Source of the DNA: Eimeria necatrix
Taxonomy: Eukaryota > Apicomplexa > Conoidasida > Eucoccidiorida > Eimeriidae
NCBI RefSeq assembly: GCF_000499385.1
Contig: NW_013654517.1
Span: 7,501-19,534 of the forward strand
Length of the DNA: 12,034 nt
Direction of reading: 5' to 3'
Part shown: positions 8,132-12,034 of the stretch, piece after piece
How positions within the stretch are numbered: the stretch's first letter is position 1
Layout: every line of letters begins with the position of its first letter
Notes under the pieces: model-generated
What the model was told of the DNA's origin: nothing
The model's input: the letters and a program-made list of their open reading frames with translations, nothing else
The model's database searches: none
Made by a program: the position numbers and the translations under genes

Positions 8132-8145
8132 GGTGTACGTACACC
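8132..8145. promoter_or_regulatory. Perfect palindrome GGTGTACGTACACC
   Basis: Perfect 14-base palindrome, the most symmetrical member of the family dispersed through this window. It also contains two possible donors (GGG|gtgtac and GGT|gtacgt) at the end of a GC-rich island. Whether it acts in DNA or in RNA is not known. Confidence 0.6.
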
Positions 8146-8423
8146 TCAGACCCCCCGCAGGCGAGCTGCAGCCGAAAGAAAGGAAAGCAATCCGCATTAC
8201 TTTCTTTTTGAATATTTTCCTTTTGATTAATGAAACGCGAGTTGGATGTTTGCTGCAGCGAAGCAGCAGCAGCTGCTGGCGGCTGCCGATTGCTGCTGCA
8301 GCCGGCGGCGGTCGAGTCTGGCGGCAGCGGCTGATCCCGCGAACCTGCTGCTCCTTTTTCCCCATTTTTTCGGAATTTGGATTAATTTTGGAGTTTTATT
8401 TTCCAAAAGTTCCTTTTTTGGAG

Positions 8424-8496
8424 CATGCGGAGGCTTTTGGGGCGCAGATCCTCGCAGCGGGCGTCGGCGGCGCGGCGCTTTCCGAGTTGAACAGGC

Positions 8497-8540
<44 letters not shown>

Positions 8541-9507
8541 TACGAACTCGGTGAGTTTTTTCGCAGTTTTGAATTCTCGTTTTTGCAAACTTTTAATTTC
8601 ACTAAAAGACCATTCAGCCCGCGAAGGTGACCAGTGGTCAGTGGCGTTGAGCGGATCGGCGGTGGCTGGACGGCTGCGGTGCAGCTGCTGCTGGGTTCAT
8701 TTTTGGCGGATTTTTCGCTATTTTTCGCTTTTTTGGATTTATTTATTCACTTTTTAATTTATTTATCCTTTTTTGAGTTTAAATTCCGAAATTTGGCGTT
8801 TTTTTGGCCTTTTTCCGCAGCTTTCCCGCAGCAACTCGCAGCTTTCCCGCGCTGCTGCTGCCAATGGCGCCCCTGAAGAACCACCGCTTCTGCTGCTGCA
8901 GCGAACACCACGCCGAGGCCTCTTCAGTCGAAGCTGCTGTTGCTGCTGCTCGTGCTGCTGCTCACAGGGCGCAGCAGCAGCAGCGGGAGGGGCCCCCCAC
9001 AGCTGCTGCTGCAGTGCAGTGCGACTTGGAGCCGGAGGCCCCGCCCTCGCCGGGGCCCCCCGAGGGGCCCCCCGAGGGGCCCCCCGCGGAGGGCCCCCAG
9101 GGGGCCCCCCAGGGGGCCCCCCAGGGGCCCCCCGAGGGGCCCCCGCCCCTCAAGGGGCAGCTGCAGCTGCAGGGCAATTTGCTGCTGCTGCCGCAGCAGC
9201 AGTTTGTTGATGATGATGTTCGCTTTGCACATTACCCTTTTGTGTCTCTGGAGTGCTGCGGGGCGCAGCAGCAGCGGCAGCAGCAGTTCTGGGAGAAGCA
9301 GCAGCAGCGGCGGCTGCTGCAGCCCGCGCTGCAGCAGCAGCGGCTGCAGCAGCAGCTGCTGCGCATCCCCAAACACCGCGAGGCCTTCCCGCTGCAGCAG
9401 CAGCAGCAAACCCACGAGGTGGATGTACACCTCAAGCGCCGCGTCCGCCGGGTGTACGACCACGCCCACTCTTTGCCGCTGCATGCAGAAAGCAGCACTG
9501 CTGCCAG

Positions 9508-9548
<41 letters not shown>

Positions 9549-9683
9549 GTTCGAGCTGCAAGCTGCAGCAAACCAACTTGCTGCACAAACACTCCCTCCG
9601 CCGCTGCTGCTCTGCTGCTGGCGCGAGGCCCCTTTCTGTGGAGGCCCCTCTTTGTGCCTGTCCCCGCATAGTCCCCGTCCCCT

Positions 9684-9715
<32 letters not shown>

Positions 9716-9838
9716 TGCTGCTGCTGCTGCTGCAGCAAAGGCGGCAGCAGCAGGCCCCTTTGGGAGGCGGCGCAGCAGCAGCCGCAGCCGCCGCCGCAGC
9801 CGCCAAACCCCGCCTGCCTCGCTGCAGCAGCAACTGCA

Positions 9839-9883
<45 letters not shown>

Positions 9884-10300
9884 CCTCCCGCTGCTATCGT
9901 TCTGGGGGCCCCACAGCCCCCCCACTGCCACCGGCCTGATGCCCATTTCTGTGCCTTCTCGCAGCAGCCGCAGCACATCCATGCCCACTTGGGGGCCCCC
10001 GGGGGGCCCCCCGTGGGGGCCCCCCTGGGGGCCCCCATGGGGGCCCCCCTGGGGGCCCCCGTGGGGGCCCCCGTGACAGCATTTGTGGGGCCCCCGACCC
10101 CGTGCGGCACTCTAGGGGGCCCCTATGGGGGCCCCTACTACCCAGCGGCTGCGGGCTGCGTTGTGGGGCCCCCAGGGGCCCCTGGGGGGGCCCCCTGGGG
10201 GGCCCCCTGGGGGGCCCCCATGGGGGCCCCCATGGGGGCCCCCATAGGGGCCCCCCTGGGGGCCACGTTAAGCTTTCCTTTGCCTCCTTTGCAGTACTGA
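8424..10300 (+). CDS. Unrecognised low-complexity protein with Gly-Ala-Pro repeats
   Basis: Two-exon model: 8424-8550 (HAEAFGAQILAAGVGG..., then poly-Ser and RYEL, donor CTCG|gtgagt) joined in phase 1 to 8832-10300 (acceptor tttcccgcag). The 5' end is unresolved; translation could instead start at ATG 8864 (MAPLKNHRF). The second exon is open for nearly 1.5 kb. Its parts are an Ala/Gln stretch, a Pro-Glu-Gly repeat (GPPEGPPEGP, around 9049-9140), an ordinary-looking segment FVDDDVRFAHYPFVSLECCG, Gln/Leu-rich sequence, HEVDVHLKRRVRRVYDHAHS, long poly-Ala, poly-Ser and poly-Cys runs, and a C-terminal GAPMGAPLGAPVGAP repeat. It stops at CAG TAC TGA, directly after an acceptor-like ctttgcag. I cannot name the family. 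Long collagen-like or structural tracts could suggest an extracellular or wall role, but nothing shows it. Codon frame inside CAG runs is uncertain. Confidence 0.45.
9049..9150. repeat. GGGGCCCCCC palindromic minisatellite, first array
   Basis: Repeated units around ggggccccccgag and ggggccccccag, in frame as Gly-Pro-Pro-Glu and Gly-Ala-Pro-Gln. Each unit is self-complementary, so single strands should fold strongly. Confidence 0.85.
9990..10265. repeat. GGGGGCCCC palindromic minisatellite, second array
   Basis: Many units of the form gggggccccc(a/c)tg, encoding Gly-Ala-Pro-Met/Leu/Val, interrupted near 10075-10180 by less regular sequence. It resembles the array at 9049 but has a different third-residue pattern. 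Confidence 0.85.
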
Positions 10301-10349
10301 GTTTCGCCAAAGGCGTTTTTAGTTATTTATTTCCCTTTTATTTTTATGT

Positions 10350-10394
<45 letters not shown>

Positions 10395-10488
10395 TTGGCC
10401 ATTTGTTGCTGCAGCAGTTTGCCTGGTTTTTAGGAGTTGCTGTTGGGGTTTGCTGCTGCAGCTGCGGAGCAGCAGCAAGAATACCAAC

Positions 10489-10522
<34 letters not shown>

Positions 10523-10670
10523 GCTGCTGCTGCTGGAGGCAGATCTGCGGGTTCTGATATGCAGTTAGACTTTGCGAATGAATTTTGAATTTGAATTCAA
10601 AACTTTAATTTAATTAAAATTAAAAATAAAATAAAATTTTGGAAATTAATTTCAATTTTAAATTCAAAAT
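10301..10670. other. Stretch with CAG/CTG arrays and an undecided exon
   Basis: After TGA 10298-10300 comes T-rich sequence, a CAG array at 10351-10392 and a CTG array at 10489-10534. Between and after them two + frames look faintly coding: one ends RSAGSDMQLDFANEF and stop (10586-10588), the other, from the acceptor-like ctgctgcag at 10460, reads AEQQQEYQ, poly-Leu, EADLRVLICS and stop. Either could be a terminal exon of the upstream gene; I found no phase-matching join. From 10590 the DNA is AT-rich and empty. Confidence 0.3.
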
Positions 10671-10728
10671 TTAGTCTGAGACAAAGAGCTGAGTGTGGGC
10701 GTGGCGCTCGATTCTCTGCGCTGCTGCG
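10671..10728 (-). CDS. Candidate terminal exon, unknown gene
   Basis: Minus strand: acceptor acttatctgctgcag, then AAAQRIERHAHTQLFVSD and TAA at 10673-10671, entered in phase 2. GC-rich island in AT-rich surroundings. The splice signals are good but it is short and no in-frame join to the other minus-strand candidates was proved. It may be a chance frame. Confidence 0.25.
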
Positions 10729-10754
10729 CTGCAGCAGATAAGTGCGCAGAAATG

Positions 10755-11076
10755 GATTTATTGAATAAATTGAATTAAATGGAATTAAATTAAATAAAAC
10801 AAATTGAAACAATAAACAATTTAATCTTAAAAATTGGAATAAATTGGAATAAACAGCTGGGGGGAAGTAAGAGGTGCTCGCAGCGCAGCCGCACGAGTCT
10901 GCGGAGGTCTTGCTTTACGATTTATTGAATAAATTGAATTAAATGGAATTAAATTAAATAAAACAAATTGAAACAATAAACAATTTAATCTTAAAAATTG
11001 GAATAAATTGGAATAAACAGCTGGGGGGAAGTAAGAGGTGCTCGCAGCGCAGCCGCACGAGTCTGCGGAGGTCTTG
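10755..11076. repeat. Exact 158-bp direct duplication
   Basis: 10755-10912 and 10919-11076 are identical by eye over all 158 bases, separated by ctttac. Each copy is about 100 bases of AT-rich DNA plus a GC-rich part (cagctggggggaag to gtcttg) that looks like an exon. Exact identity implies a very recent duplication or an assembly error. Confidence 0.95.
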
Positions 11077-11241
11077 GGCAGTTGCTGCAGCAAAACGTGC
11101 AGAATTTGCGTTTTTAAGTGCGATTTTCGCAAATTATTTGAAAATAAAGGAAAGAAAGGAATAAACTGGAGAAAAAGTGGCATTAAAGGGCCAAGTTTCG
11201 CGGAGTTGCCTCGAAATTCAACTTTGGGGGTGTTCTGGCAC

Positions 11242-11334
11242 CTGGGGTGCGCACAGGCGGCGATTCGCCGCGATTCGCCCCTCAAACTCCGCAGGCAAAA
11301 CTGCGAAAAGCAAAAAAGAGAATTTGAAATTCAT
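11242..11334 (-). CDS. Candidate exon, possibly a secreted protein's first exon
   Basis: Minus strand. From ATG 11334-11332 the frame reads MNFKFSFLLFAVLPAEFEG then RIAANRRLCAPQ, with donor CCCCAG|gtgcca in phase 0. The first 15 residues look like a signal peptide. The alternative is that 11301-11334 is simply the T-rich end of an intron (acceptor gcttttcgcag) and the exon is only 11300-11242, entered in phase 1. A phase-0 continuation at acceptor ttttgctgcag (about 11086) would read QLPKTSADSCGCAAS, reaching the duplicated block. I do not recognise the protein. Confidence 0.3.
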
Positions 11335-11512
11335 TTCGGAGAAATTGAAGTCCAAAAAAGCCCAAAAGGGGCCGAGACGCTGCGCGGCTCGGCGCAGGCG
11401 GGGCGGCGCGGCGGGAACTGGGGAGGGCTGCGGAATCTGGGGTGTCTGGACACCTGGGAGCGCCAGTTAAACGCCGCATTTCCTCTTTTTAATAATCATT
11501 TAATTTAATTTC

Positions 11513-11541
11513 GGAAAACCGCGGAGAACTGGCGGTTTTCC
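11513..11541. other. Inverted repeat, 10-bp stem
   Basis: ggaaaaccgc at 11513-11522 and gcggttttcc at 11532-11541 with a 9-base loop. It sits in GC-rich sequence between AT-rich 11480-11512 and a CAG array near 11591. No known terminator or RNA family is recognised. Confidence 0.6.
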
Positions 11542-11813
11542 CCGCGGGAGCCGCGGGTGTGTGCGCGCATGCCGCGGCTGGCCAGCGGCCGCAGCAGCAG
11601 CAGCAGCAGCGCAGCAGCAACTGGCGCGTCATTTCGCGTCTTTTTCCGCTTTTTCAACGCCCAAATGCAAACATTTGTTTGCATTTAATTTCCACTTGCA
11701 AATTTAACTCCAATTGACTCCCTAGACACGCAGTTTCCCGCTGTTTGCTGCTGTTTGCTGCTGCTGCTGCTTCCCGCTGCAGCCGCTGCAGCCACGCAGC
11801 CCTCGCCTTCCCT

Positions 11814-11893
11814 CTTTGCCCCTCCCCTCTCCTTTCCCTTTCCACCTTCACTTCCCTTTCCTTTCTTTCTTTCTTTCCGCCCCCCCCCCCCCC

Positions 11894-11897
<4 letters not shown>
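11814..11897 (+). other. Long polypyrimidine tract ending in C16-AG
   Basis: About 80 bases almost purely C and T on +, ending in 16 consecutive C and AG at 11896-11897. This is either an unusually strong 3' splice site for the next exon or a promoter-proximal pyrimidine tract. Confidence 0.7.

Positions 11898-11951
<54 letters not shown>
11898..11951 (+). repeat. (CAG)17 CAA array
   Basis: Seventeen CAG and one CAA, in the same frame as the ATG at 11952. If the tract before it is a 3' splice site, this encodes poly-Gln; otherwise it is 5' untranslated sequence. Confidence 0.9.
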
Positions 11952-12034
11952 ATGGTGGGTCCAGCGGAGAGCGTGGGGAGCGGCTTCGACTCCTTCACAT
12001 CGGGGGCCCCCCCCCGGGAGGTGGCAGTGTCCCC
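11952..12034 (+). CDS. 5' part of an unrecognised gene leaving the window
   Basis: Open frame to the window end, reading MVGPAESVGSGFDSF then TSGAPPREVAVS. The amino-acid mix is ordinary, unlike the homopolymer shadows around it. The start is the first ATG after the CAG array, but the frame is also open upstream through 18 Gln codons to the acceptor at 11897, so this may be an internal exon. Too short to identify. Confidence 0.45.
   Translation, partial: MVGPAESVGSGFDSFTSGAPPREVAVS

Larger units (their letters stand above)
7382..8423. other. Mostly non-coding stretch with repeats and possible small exons
   Basis: Contains the 30-bp repeat array at 7447-7536, a GC-rich block to 7660, an imperfect 20-bp AAGCTTTC repeat at 7810-7868, a start-like context at 7961 (caaaATGGCGGAGTC, open for 23 codons only), a perfect palindrome at 8132-8145, and GC-rich islands at 8085-8180 and 8250-8345 that may be exons of the downstream gene. 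I could not assemble these into an in-frame model. The minus strand of this stretch is open for a long way but looks like composition. Confidence 0.4.

Noticed and set aside
8924..9988. 354-residue minus-strand frame rich in Cys and Leu
   Set aside because: Shadow of CAG and GGGGGCCCC repeats; the plus frame has the more ordinary segments.
1..12034. tRNA, rRNA, LTR retrotransposon, transposase or plastid genes
   Set aside because: I looked on both strands and saw no conserved RNA folds, reverse transcriptase or integrase motifs, or terminal repeats.

Overview
The window looks like nuclear DNA of an Eimeria-type coccidian (Apicomplexa). Direct evidence: very dense (CAG)n/(CTG)n arrays translating to poly-Gln, poly-Ala and poly-Ser runs, internal arrays of the telomere-like heptamer AAACCCT, AT-rich TTAATTAA/AAATA introns, and short GC-rich exons. 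Genus assignment rests on known features of Eimeria genomes, not on a database match. Gene models were assembled by hand from splice signals, phase and protein motifs.

Layout. (1) 1-1198, + strand: the 3' end of a probable mitochondrial carrier (SLC25-like) gene in four exons. (2) 1199-1691: tail-to-tail intergenic spacer with two telomere-like arrays. (3) 5547-1692, - strand: a complete eight-exon model, 533 residues, for CWC25, a factor for the first catalytic step of splicing. All eight exons join in frame, and the conserved LEWLY, YLLGKP and REDPL motifs appear in family order. (4) 5548-6040: spacer between divergent genes. (5) 6041-7381, + strand: a 446-residue unrecognised protein rich in homopolymers. 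(6) 7382-8423: mostly non-coding, with tandem palindromic repeats and possible small exons. (7) 8424-10300, + strand: an unrecognised low-complexity protein with Gly-Ala-Pro repeats encoded by GGGGGCCCC palindromes. (8) 10301-11640: AT-rich DNA with an exact 158-bp direct duplication and weak minus-strand exons. (9) 11814-12034: a long pyrimidine tract, a CAG array, and the 5' part of a + strand coding region leaving the window.

The most interesting signal is a dispersed near-palindrome, GGTGT-N4-ACACC, present roughly eleven times and often sitting at a predicted 5' splice site. Next is the placement of telomere-like arrays exactly at the splice sites of two CWC25 introns, in one case in inverted orientation at the two ends of the same intron. 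Repeats in this window therefore seem to be positioned with respect to exon borders rather than scattered at random. That is an inference from manual splice models and needs transcript data.
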